DNA of 6,212 nucleotides, taken from positions 1 to 6,212 of the forward strand of contig CAJOQY010000216.1 of the NCBI GenBank assembly GCA_905236835.1. The letters are read 5' to 3'. A model generated the notes under the pieces. That model ran no database searches, had not been told where the DNA came from, and saw only the letters and a program-made list of their open reading frames with translations. This document shows positions 1-5,350 of this stretch, piece by piece. Position 1 is the first letter of the stretch; the number at the start of each line of letters is the position of its first letter. The position numbers were made by a program, and so were the translations under genes. The stretch is from an uncultured Oscillibacter sp. (GTDB lineage: Bacteria > Bacillota > Clostridia > Oscillospirales > Oscillospiraceae).

Positions 1-175
1 TCTCAACACCAATCCCCACTGCGGCAAGCATGACATGGAACGGTACTGGTTTGAATACATGGGCGACAATGACATCTTCGATAAGGCCTATGATAAAAAT
101 CTCACCCCTGAAGAATATATGGGTCTGACCGACGCCGAATGCGATTTACTCTTCCCGGCCCCGGATCCGTTCTAA
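1..175 (+). CDS. C-terminal part of an unrecognised protein (5' end outside window)
   Basis: An open frame enters from the left edge (first full codon at 2) and ends at TAA 173-175, giving 57 residues. I do not recognise the family. The visible piece is acidic and aromatic-rich: an HCGKHDMERYWFEYMGDND stretch comes first, then a helix-like TPEEYMGLTDAECDLL segment, and the protein ends in a proline-rich PAPDPF tail. It has no membrane segment. The downstream hairpin and the fresh ribosome binding site of the next gene support this stop as the true gene end. A phage accessory or replication-module protein is possible from position, but the fragment is too short to assign a role. Confidence 0.6.
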   Translation, partial: LNTNPHCGKHDMERYWFEYMGDNDIFDKAYDKNLTPEEYMGLTDAECDLLFPAPDPF

Positions 176-193
176 ATCTCTCTGGAGAAAAAC

Positions 194-216
194 GCCGTCC
201 CCCATTCGGGGACGGC
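194..216 (+). terminator. GC-rich hairpin, weak terminator or intercistronic stem-loop
   Basis: GCCGTCCCC (194-202) pairs perfectly with GGGGACGGC (208-216) around a five-base loop. The stem is very stable, but the bases after it (CCCATTTACTTC) are not a real T-run, so it is a poor classical intrinsic terminator. It lies 18 bases past one stop codon and 12 bases before the next Shine-Dalgarno sequence. It may act as a partial terminator or as an mRNA stability or processing element. Confidence 0.5.
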
Positions 217-228
217 CCCATTTACTTC

Positions 229-236
229 AAAGGAGG
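229..236 (+). promoter_or_regulatory. Strong ribosome binding site
   Basis: AAAGGAGG is a near-complete anti-16S match and ends six bases before ATG 243. It is the strongest Shine-Dalgarno sequence in the window and fixes the start of the 141-residue protein. It suggests high translation in a host that relies on Shine-Dalgarno initiation. Confidence 0.8.
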
Positions 237-242
237 ATTTTT

Positions 243-668
243 ATGGCCGCTATACGCAAAATCATTGATATTCTCGCAATGCCCATTGGCTCAATTTACG
301 GATTTTTGCCTGTAAATCCCAAAGAATCTCTGGCGTATATTAGAGACGGCGTAAGGGTTCACACACTCCCTATGGATCACAAATCCAAGGAAAACGCGAA
401 GACCCATTGCAAATGGGCTGAATTTGTTGATATATTTGGCAATATCACTGACGAATTTTGGAGCGATATTAATGATTTCGATTACTGGTTTATCGGCAAG
501 GTGGCTCGCGGAGAACAGTTTTTCGTTATCTTTCACAATCATAACAGACCGAATGGCGAGACTGTCCGCGTTATAACGCATGGGGCGTATGTAGATGGCT
601 TGCACGGCGCTGTAGGGCGGACATTACACTTCGCTCAGGCGGACGATATGACATGGCATATTATATAA
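243..668 (+). CDS. Hypothetical 141-residue protein, family not recognised
   Basis: ATG 243 sits six bases after AAAGGAGG, so the start is secure. The frame ends at TAA 666-668, just before a strong terminator. The protein is soluble-looking and unusually rich in His, Phe and Trp. The first 25 residues include a modestly hydrophobic stretch (IIDILAMPIGSIYGFL), not a clear signal peptide or membrane helix because Lys, Asn and Asp follow at once. The middle carries a WAEFVDIFGN and FDYWFIGKVARGEQFFVIFHNHNRP region that looks like alternating beta strands, and the C-terminal third has a His-containing THGAYVDGLHGAVGRTLHF stretch. No catalytic signature is recognisable. Its codons are more A/T-rich than those of the cassette downstream. 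Flanking stem-loops make it look like a separately expressed accessory gene. I infer no function. Confidence 0.65.
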   Translation: MAAIRKIIDILAMPIGSIYGFLPVNPKESLAYIRDGVRVHTLPMDHKSKENAKTHCKWAEFVDIFGNITDEFWSDINDFDYWFIGKVARGEQFFVIFHNHNRPNGETVRVITHGAYVDGLHGAVGRTLHFAQADDMTWHII

Positions 669-693
669 CGCCGTCTGTCTCGGCATTTTATCG

Positions 694-717
694 CCGCCTC
701 ATCTTCGGATGAGGCGG
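694..717 (+). terminator. Intrinsic terminator with UUCG tetraloop
   Basis: CCGCCTCATC (694-703) and GATGAGGCGG (708-717) form a perfect ten-base-pair stem closed by a TTCG loop, the exceptionally stable C(UUCG)G arrangement. A pyrimidine-rich tail, TTCTCCATTTT, follows. It lies 25 bases after the stop of the 141-residue gene and separates that gene from the downstream four-gene cassette. Confidence 0.85.
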
Positions 718-839
718 TTCTCCATTTTACCGAATATTTTTGAGCCAAATATGAGAAAATTCGGACAAATTAAGGATTTTTCGCAACCGCAAGAACGAGC
801 CAAAATGAGTTTCCCGAACCGGCAATACTCCAACATCCC

Positions 840-851
840 TGATAATATAAC
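840..851 (+). promoter_or_regulatory. Weak candidate promoter -10 region for the central cassette
   Basis: The terminator at 694-717 implies that transcription restarts before the gene at 920. The best candidate is the A/T-rich stretch at 840-851, which offers either TATAAC (846-851, five of six matches to TATAAT) or an extended TGn plus TAATAT (840-848). No convincing -35 box lies at a 16-18 base spacing. The rest of the 669-919 gap, apart from the terminator, shows nothing else I can support. Confidence 0.25.
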
Positions 852-919
852 GCGTTTACAGGGCTTCTCAGGCGTGAATACGGACGATTTCCCTAATGGT
901 TACGAAAAAGGAGCGTTCC

Positions 920-1549
920 ATGAGTGAAAAACGAATTGAAATGTGTAAAATGCGGGCCGGGGATATAAAAACCGGCTTCGGAAACCCGCGCAAAATCACA
1001 CGGGCGAAACTGGAAGAACTGGAACAGAGTTTTGAACTGCTTGGGGATTTCGGGATTTATCTGATTGACGAGGATGATAATATCATCGCCGGGAATCAGC
1101 GTTTGAAAGCCGTCATGAGTATGCGCGGTCCGGATGTCACGCTGGACTGCAAACGGCTGATCGGCTATACGCAATCGGAACTGCGGGCGATTAATATCAA
1201 AGACAATACCCACGCCGGAGAATGGGATTTAGACCTGCTCGCCAACTGGACGGCGGATTTGTCTCTCGATCTCGGCATTGATCCGAAAGAAAATAAAAAA
1301 GACCCGGAGAACGCCAAAAACCGGGATATGGAGTTAATCAGATATGAAAAATATGATTATGTCCTGATTGTGTGCCGGAATGAAATAGATTACAAAAATC
1401 TTCAGCGGGCGCTTGGAATTGACGGGCGGAAAATGATTGTCTCGGACAAACGGAAAATTCAGGCCCGGAGCATCTGGTACGATGATATTAAGGCTCAGAT
1501 TATTAGCGCGGAAGAAGCGGAAAGCATGGAAGGCGGTGAAACGATGTGA
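920..1549 (+). CDS. ParB/sulfiredoxin-fold domain protein
   Basis: ATG 920 is chosen because AAGGAG (908-913) precedes it by six bases. An in-frame ATG at 896 lacks such a site. The 209-residue product begins with a ParB N-terminal-like domain: NPRKI at 22-26, then a helix (LEELEQSFELLGDFG), then I-I-A-G-N-Q-R-L-K-A at 55-64. The last string matches the ParB-family G-x-x-R-x-x-A nucleotide-binding signature. A conserved-looking INIKDNTHAGEWDLDLL stretch at about 99-115 is the helical continuation seen in phage versions. After a charged linker, a second region (about 141-195, YEKYDYVLIVCRNEIDYKNL to RSIWYDD) looks like a small alpha/beta domain. There is no ParB-type helix-turn-helix I can identify, so chromosome partition is unlikely. 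Phage proteins with this fold often sit beside DNA-modification or packaging genes and may bind, cut or phosphorylate substrates. Its stop overlaps the next start (GTGA), so it heads the operon. Confidence 0.75.
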   Translation: MSEKRIEMCKMRAGDIKTGFGNPRKITRAKLEELEQSFELLGDFGIYLIDEDDNIIAGNQRLKAVMSMRGPDVTLDCKRLIGYTQSELRAINIKDNTHAGEWDLDLLANWTADLSLDLGIDPKENKKDPENAKNRDMELIRYEKYDYVLIVCRNEIDYKNLQRALGIDGRKMIVSDKRKIQARSIWYDDIKAQIISAEEAESMEGGETM

Positions 1550-2580
1550 ACGCGATCAAAGTCCTGATTACCGGCTGCGGAAGGCACAGCAAAGCGCTGG
1601 TTCAGTCTCTGAAAGACAATATAGATCGGCGCGAAGTCAGCGTGATTGGAATCAATAACAGCGCGGCGAATATCCTGCGTTCTGATGTTGACAAGCATAT
1701 CATCGCCCCCGGAATCCATGACACGGGCTATATCGACTGGCTTCTTGATCTCTGTACGAAAGAGGGCGTTGATATAATCCTGCCGTATATTACGGCGGAG
1801 CTTCCCATAGCGGCGGAAAATCGTGAAAAGCTGGAATCTGGCGGAGTGAAAGTATCCGTCGCGTCCGAAGACGCGATTCATATCGCGAATGATAAGATCG
1901 AAATGGCCGGACGCTTTCAGGAATTTATGCCCCGTCAGACTGTCGTCCATTCCTCGAATGAAATCCGGCGTTACGCCGAAAGCGTCGGATATTATACCGG
2001 TACGCCGCTTTGCTGTAAATTGACGAACGGATGCGGCGGCGCGGGATTCGCGATTTTGGACAAGAAAAAATCTCTGGATATTTCGTTGTTTAATAAAATC
2101 GGCGTTCCTCGTTATATCAGCATGGAGCAACTCTGCGACATCGTGGACAAAGGAGCCGCTCGCGTAATTTTGCAGGAATATATTCCGGGGACGGATTACA
2201 GCGTATGCGTTCTCGCGGATCACGGCGAAGTTAAAATTATGTGCGGATTCTCCGGATATTCGATGGAATACGGCGCGGTGACATCCGGGGAAATCATGAA
2301 AAACGACGAGGCGTATGAAATCGCGGAACGTGTGACGCGGGAGATTGCGCTTGACGGAAACGCCTGTTTTGATTTTATCATTCGGAAGCGGGACGGAAAA
2401 GCGATTTTGTTGGAATGCAATCCCCGGATCAGCGCGTCAGTCCCGTTTATCGCCAAGGCCGGAGCGGATTTGGTTTATCTCAGGTGCAAGCAATTACTCG
2501 GAGAACCGTTTGACACGGATATAAATTTTCAATACGGACTGAAAATGGTGAAGTATTATGAATACTATTACTACCAGTGA
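1546..2580 (+). CDS. ATP-grasp ligase, carbamoyl-phosphate-synthetase-like
   Basis: The start is GTG 1546, overlapping the previous stop by four bases (GTGA), with a purine-rich GGAAGGCGGTG just upstream. The 344-residue protein has an N-terminal Rossmann-like pre-ATP-grasp domain (VLITGCGRHSKAL, residues 6-18) and the linker motif IANDKIEM (113-120). The ATP-grasp core follows: the glycine-rich phosphate loop after Lys158 (CCKLTNGCGGAGF, 156-168), the adenine-side strand LQEYIPGTDYSV (209-220), and the metal-site strands FDFII (275-279) and LLECNPR (288-294). Glu290 and Asn292 form the usual Mg-binding E-x-N pair. The family couples ATP hydrolysis to an acyl-phosphate and then joins a carboxylate to an amine or thiol. 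It lacks the duplicated halves of true CarB. Its neighbours suggest that it links an amino acid or similar carboxylate to a modified base, its sugar, or a carrier. A Tyr-rich C-terminus (KYYEYYYYQ) overlaps the next gene by 23 bases. Confidence 0.85.
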   Translation: MNAIKVLITGCGRHSKALVQSLKDNIDRREVSVIGINNSAANILRSDVDKHIIAPGIHDTGYIDWLLDLCTKEGVDIILPYITAELPIAAENREKLESGGVKVSVASEDAIHIANDKIEMAGRFQEFMPRQTVVHSSNEIRRYAESVGYYTGTPLCCKLTNGCGGAGFAILDKKKSLDISLFNKIGVPRYISMEQLCDIVDKGAARVILQEYIPGTDYSVCVLADHGEVKIMCGFSGYSMEYGAVTSGEIMKNDEAYEIAERVTREIALDGNACFDFIIRKRDGKAILLECNPRISASVPFIAKAGADLVYLRCKQLLGEPFDTDINFQYGLKMVKYYEYYYYQ

Positions 2581-3310
2581 ACAGCCCGAAGATATTAAAA
2601 ATTTTAATATCTATGTCATGTCAATCGACAGATGGAACGCCATTATGACGAAAAATCTGTTTGAATACTGCACTTATGTCGTCCGGGAGGAACAAGCCGT
2701 GAAATACCGGGAAGCCGGTATTGACGATATGCTTGTGATTCCGAAAGGCGCGGTTCATGATTTCATGAGTACGTTTTACTGGATTATCGCCAATACGCCG
2801 GAAAAAGTCGTCTGTATCGTGGACGATGACGTGAAAGTCATGTGTTACCGGAATGATAAGCGTTATCCCATTACGGATAAGGACGGGAATCCGGATCGGA
2901 AGACCGCCACGATGGAATGTGAGAGAATCGGTCAGATTTTGTATGATCTGAATCTCGGACTCGCTTTTGACAATCCGAATTACGCGTCGTATATCTATGA
3001 CCGGGAGTTTGGCTTCAAGGGAATGCCCGGTCATATCCGATGGGTGAATAAATCAGCGTTTAAAGCGAAATTAGACGAAAATGACCCGGCGAAAAGCGAT
3101 ATTGATATGGCGATGCAGGAACTGCTTTTGAACAGGGTTATTTTACTGCCGAAATATTACTGCACGACGGCTTTGATGGATACCAACGCGGGAGCGGCGG
3201 AAGCGAGAAAAGCGCATATCGACATGACGATTGCCATGCACAATAAATGGGGACAGTATTATGAATACGATTATCGAAAAAATATTGCGAGAATTGGCGT
3301 CAAGCGGTAG
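2558..3310 (+). CDS. GT-A-like glycosyltransferase, TET-associated (TAGT)-like
   Basis: ATG 2558 lies inside the end of the ATP-grasp gene (23-base overlap), with a GGTGAAG purine run five to eleven bases upstream. A later start would remove the first core strand (NIYVMSIDRW, residues 17-26). The 250-residue protein follows the order seen in TAGT/GREB1-type GT-A enzymes. A first strand is followed by YVVREEQAVKYREAG (40-54). A VIPKGAVHDFMSTFYWII helix comes next (60-77). Then VCIVDDDV carries an acidic triad, Asp89-Asp90-Asp91, expected to hold a divalent metal and the nucleotide-sugar. Further on, SDIDMAMQELLLNR (180-193) resembles the second acidic helix of the fold, and HNKWGQYY (about 228-235) closes the domain. 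TAGT enzymes were predicted by comparative genomics to add sugars to oxidised bases in phage DNA. Assignment is from pattern recognition. The donor sugar and the acceptor cannot be read from sequence, and another small GT-A family is the alternative. Confidence 0.65.
   Translation: MNTITTSEQPEDIKNFNIYVMSIDRWNAIMTKNLFEYCTYVVREEQAVKYREAGIDDMLVIPKGAVHDFMSTFYWIIANTPEKVVCIVDDDVKVMCYRNDKRYPITDKDGNPDRKTATMECERIGQILYDLNLGLAFDNPNYASYIYDREFGFKGMPGHIRWVNKSAFKAKLDENDPAKSDIDMAMQELLLNRVILLPKYYCTTALMDTNAGAAEARKAHIDMTIAMHNKWGQYYEYDYRKNIARIGVKR
2591..2611. repeat. Perfect 10-bp A/T-rich inverted repeat inside the glycosyltransferase gene
   Basis: GATATTAAAA (2591-2600) is mirrored exactly by TTTTAATATC (2602-2611) around a single A at 2601. 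It lies 31 bases into the glycosyltransferase reading frame, just past the end of the ATP-grasp gene. A one-base spacer cannot fold as an RNA hairpin without opening its centre. If functional, it fits a dimeric DNA-binding protein better than a terminator. Coding constraint at the peptide DIKNFNI could also produce it by chance. Confidence 0.5.
3249..3253 (+). promoter_or_regulatory. Ribosome binding site deciding the decarboxylase start
   Basis: GGGGA ends seven bases before ATG 3261. The earlier in-frame ATG at 3231 has no comparable site and would add ten residues (MPCTINGDSI) before the family-like N-terminus. This favours 3261 as the start and a 50-base overlap with the glycosyltransferase gene. 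Confidence 0.55.
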
Positions 3311-4463
3311 AAATTTCCAAACGCCCGTCTATATTATTGACCAAATCGCTCTTGAAGATAACATTGATGAGTTATACGCGGCTTTCAACAGCCGGTTTCA
3401 GCGTTTTATTTTCGCTTACTCGTATAAAACCAATTACGCGACGGATATTCTTCGGAGCATCCATCGGAAAGGCGGATACGCGGAAGTCGTTTCGCCCATG
3501 GAACTGCGCCACGCGTTGAATCAGGTATCTGAGGAGAAAATTATTTACAATGGCGTGATTCCGGATAACGTCGCGAAATACGAACTCGCGATGGCTGGCG
3601 GCATAGTCAATGTTGAAAATCTCACGGAACTCCGGAATATCAACGATTACGCCCGGTCAAAAGGGCGGACCGTTGAAATCGGCGTCCGCGTGAATCTGGA
3701 TTTAAAAGGCGCGGCGTTATCCCGCTTTGGAATTGAGATGAACGATGAAAATTTGACGGAGATTTTCAAACTCCGGAATATTCGCGTTGTTGGCATCCAT
3801 TGTCACGTCACGAAAAGCAGGGATATTGCTTTCTGGCGGGAGAAAGCGGAACAGATGGCCGTTATCGCCAAAAAAATTGAAGCGATTCGGTATATCGACT
3901 TCGGCGGCAATATGTACGGGAAAATGCACCCGGATTTGGCCGCGCAGTTCCATTGCGACATACCGACGTTTCAGGATTACGCGGATTGTATCTACGATGT
4001 ACTCAGCCGGTATTTTCATTCGGATGAAATGCCGACGGTCATTGTGGAAGCCGGAACGCCGATTATCGCCAACGCGCAATCGCTTCTGACATCCGTTGCG
4101 GACATCAGGACGATACGCGGGAAAACGATCTGCGTATTGGACGCGAAGCAATTGGATGTGTCCGTCATAGGGGATTCCGGAAAGCGAATGCCGTATACTG
4201 TTCTGAATTTCGGCGAAAAGCGGGTTCGGGACGCGGCTGTATACGGCTGTACCTGTCTGGAACCGGATGTGTTTATAGAATCATATACAGGCCCGCTTAA
4301 TATCGGGGATTTGATTTTGTTTGACAATATCGGCGCGTATTCCAACGTATTAGCGCCCAGATTTATTCAGGGCGTTCCCGGCGCGGTACGCTATGATTAT
4401 CACGGTTTTACGATGATAAAGCGTCCGGACTCGTATCAAACGATATTCGGAGAGTATATATAA
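3261..4463 (+). CDS. PLP-dependent decarboxylase, fold type III (LysA/ODC superfamily)
   Basis: From ATG 3261 this is a 400-residue protein, a normal length for diaminopimelate, ornithine or related group IV decarboxylases. The N-terminal alanine-racemase-like barrel shows the PLP-binding lysine in FAYSYKTN (Lys56), the SPMEL segment (78-82), SRFGI (154-158), GIHCHV (178-183, the H-x-H that stacks on the cofactor), the phosphate loop DFGGNMYG (213-220) and VEAGT (262-266). The C-terminal beta domain carries YGCTCLEPD (328-336, with Cys332 at the place of the ODC catalytic cysteine) and IGAYS (357-361, with the PLP-contacting Tyr360). The family removes the alpha-carboxyl from a basic or other amino acid. 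Two signatures are altered: the third Gly of the phosphate loop is Asn, and the usual E-P-G-R is E-A-G-T. The substrate is probably not plain lysine, ornithine or diaminopimelate. Its place after ATP-grasp and glycosyltransferase genes suggests it decarboxylates an amino acid destined for, or already attached to, a modified base. Confidence 0.85.
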   Translation: MNTIIEKILRELASSGRNFQTPVYIIDQIALEDNIDELYAAFNSRFQRFIFAYSYKTNYATDILRSIHRKGGYAEVVSPMELRHALNQVSEEKIIYNGVIPDNVAKYELAMAGGIVNVENLTELRNINDYARSKGRTVEIGVRVNLDLKGAALSRFGIEMNDENLTEIFKLRNIRVVGIHCHVTKSRDIAFWREKAEQMAVIAKKIEAIRYIDFGGNMYGKMHPDLAAQFHCDIPTFQDYADCIYDVLSRYFHSDEMPTVIVEAGTPIIANAQSLLTSVADIRTIRGKTICVLDAKQLDVSVIGDSGKRMPYTVLNFGEKRVRDAAVYGCTCLEPDVFIESYTGPLNIGDLILFDNIGAYSNVLAPRFIQGVPGAVRYDYHGFTMIKRPDSYQTIFGEYI

Positions 4464-4497
4464 AACCGTTAAATTTTTGTTAAGGCGTCCAATCCGC

Positions 4498-4527
4498 TTG
4501 ACGTAAAGCCGACCTTTGTGCGACAAT
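4498..4527 (+). promoter_or_regulatory. Candidate sigma-70 promoter before the RarA-C-like gene
   Basis: TTGACG (4498-4503, five of six matches to the -35 consensus) is followed after 18 bases by GACAAT (4522-4527, four of six matches to the -10 consensus). It lies in the 123-base spacer between the decarboxylase stop and ATG 4587. The spacer has no clear terminator, so this promoter would add to read-through from the cassette. It is a pattern match only. Confidence 0.35.
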
Positions 4528-4586
4528 AAAGTTACGGAAATTTTAGAAAAATGACCGTAATATCGTGGAAAGGAAAACAGAAAGTT

Positions 4587-5231
4587 ATGGAATTGAAAAC
4601 GACGCACGGCTATAATCTGTATGACATCTCGTCGATGTTACAGAAGGCGATCCGGAGGGCGGATGTATATCACGCGGCATACGCGGCGGCGGAACTCCAT
4701 CCGAAGTACCGGAATTATCTCTGGAAGCGGCTGCTCACGGTATCCGCCGAGGACTGCTACGGCATTGTCACGAAAGAGATCATCGCGCTGGAACAGGCGG
4801 ATTCGTATGTGAACGGCAAAAGCGAAAGCAAACATGATGATAACTGGCTGTTTATCGCCAAGGCGGTTACGCTTCTGTGTATGGCTCGCAAAAACCGGGA
4901 CGCGGATTACGTCTGTTGCAATTTCATGTGTCCGGATCGGAATCTCAGCCCGGAGGAAATCAAGGAATTTGATTTCAACGAGCTTCACGCGACTTGCGAG
5001 ATTCCCGGATGGGTCTATGACGTACACACGCGCCGGGGCAAAATGAACGGCAAGACGAAAATTGACATGATCCGGGACGAGCAGGACGCTCTTACCCCGC
5101 GCCAGATCGGCTTATTCGACGACGGCGACTGGGGACAGTTCGTGGAATCGGAACGGGCTGACGGGCATATGTCCGCGAGAGAGGAAGCCCAGTATAAACC
5201 GTTTTCGGCGGGCAAGCGGCGGTATTACTGA
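4587..5231 (+). CDS. Stand-alone RarA/MgsA C-terminal-domain-like protein
   Basis: ATG 4587 is preferred over the in-frame ATG 4551. GGAAAGGAA (4567-4575) lies before it at a slightly long spacing, and the product then starts with the family-like MELKTTHGYNLYDIS. The 214-residue protein resembles the C-terminal region of the AAA+ protein RarA (MgsA). SSMLQKAIRRADVYHAAYAAAEL (15-37) is followed by YLWKRLLTVSAEDCYGI (44-60), a helical WLFIAKAVTLLCMARKNRDADY (87-108) and IPGWVYDVHTRRGKMNGKT (139-157), which match the order of helices and the terminal D-x-H-T-x-R-G-K element. There is no Walker A or B motif, so the ATPase half is absent. RarA acts at stalled replication forks and its C-terminal part mediates oligomer formation. 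A lone copy could serve phage replication or interfere with the host protein. A terminator follows it. Confidence 0.6.
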   Translation: MELKTTHGYNLYDISSMLQKAIRRADVYHAAYAAAELHPKYRNYLWKRLLTVSAEDCYGIVTKEIIALEQADSYVNGKSESKHDDNWLFIAKAVTLLCMARKNRDADYVCCNFMCPDRNLSPEEIKEFDFNELHATCEIPGWVYDVHTRRGKMNGKTKIDMIRDEQDALTPRQIGLFDDGDWGQFVESERADGHMSAREEAQYKPFSAGKRRYY

Positions 5232-5280
5232 TACCGAACGCAAAAGCGTGGATATAAAATACTTGAAATAATCGAAAGAC

Positions 5281-5322
5281 AGCTCGTACAGGCTTGAATC
5301 CGGCCTGTACGGGTTTCTTTTT
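5281..5322 (+). terminator. Strong intrinsic terminator
   Basis: CGTACAGGC (5285-5293) pairs perfectly with GCCTGTACG (5303-5311) around a nine-base loop. The stem can extend to 5281/5315 with two G-T wobbles. The T-rich tail TTTCTTTTT (5314-5322) follows directly. It ends the RarA-C-like unit and isolates it from the terminase gene, whose Shine-Dalgarno sequence begins eight bases later. Confidence 0.85.
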
Positions 5323-5329
5323 ACCGTTC

Positions 5330-5338
5330 GGAGGGAGG
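5330..5338 (+). promoter_or_regulatory. Ribosome binding site of the terminase gene
   Basis: GGAGGGAGG is a doubled GGAGG-like site. Its 3' end is 12 bases from the only frame-compatible start, GTG 5351, which is longer than ideal. It is seven bases from ATG 5346, which opens only a seven-codon frame. The spacing leaves the exact initiation mode of the terminase open. Confidence 0.6.
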
Positions 5339-5350
5339 CTCGGAAATGAT

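Noticed and set aside
896..919. Earlier in-frame ATG for the ParB-like protein
   Set aside because: No Shine-Dalgarno sequence precedes it, and the codons it would add contain the AAGGAG site that serves ATG 920.
709..927. 72-codon + strand open frame between the terminator and the ParB-like gene
   Set aside because: Its ATG lies inside the terminator stem, it has no ribosome binding site, its composition is not protein-like, and it overlaps the true start of the next gene.
1495..2223. 242-codon minus-strand open frame opposite the ATP-grasp gene
   Set aside because: It is a shadow of the opposite coding strand with low-complexity Arg/Phe/Asp composition and no domain, while the + strand shows full ATP-grasp motifs.
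3231..3260. Earlier in-frame ATG for the decarboxylase
   Set aside because: It has no ribosome binding site, adds an atypical MPCTINGDSI extension and enlarges the overlap to 80 bases. GGGGA serves ATG 3261.
4551..4586. Earlier in-frame ATG for the RarA-C-like protein
   Set aside because: Upstream bases are weak as a ribosome binding site, and the added twelve residues do not resemble the family. The region carries the purine-rich site for ATG 4587.
5253..5258. TATAAA considered as a terminase promoter -10 box
   Set aside because: No -35 element lies at 16-18 bases, and the strong terminator at 5281-5322 would stop such a transcript before the terminase gene.
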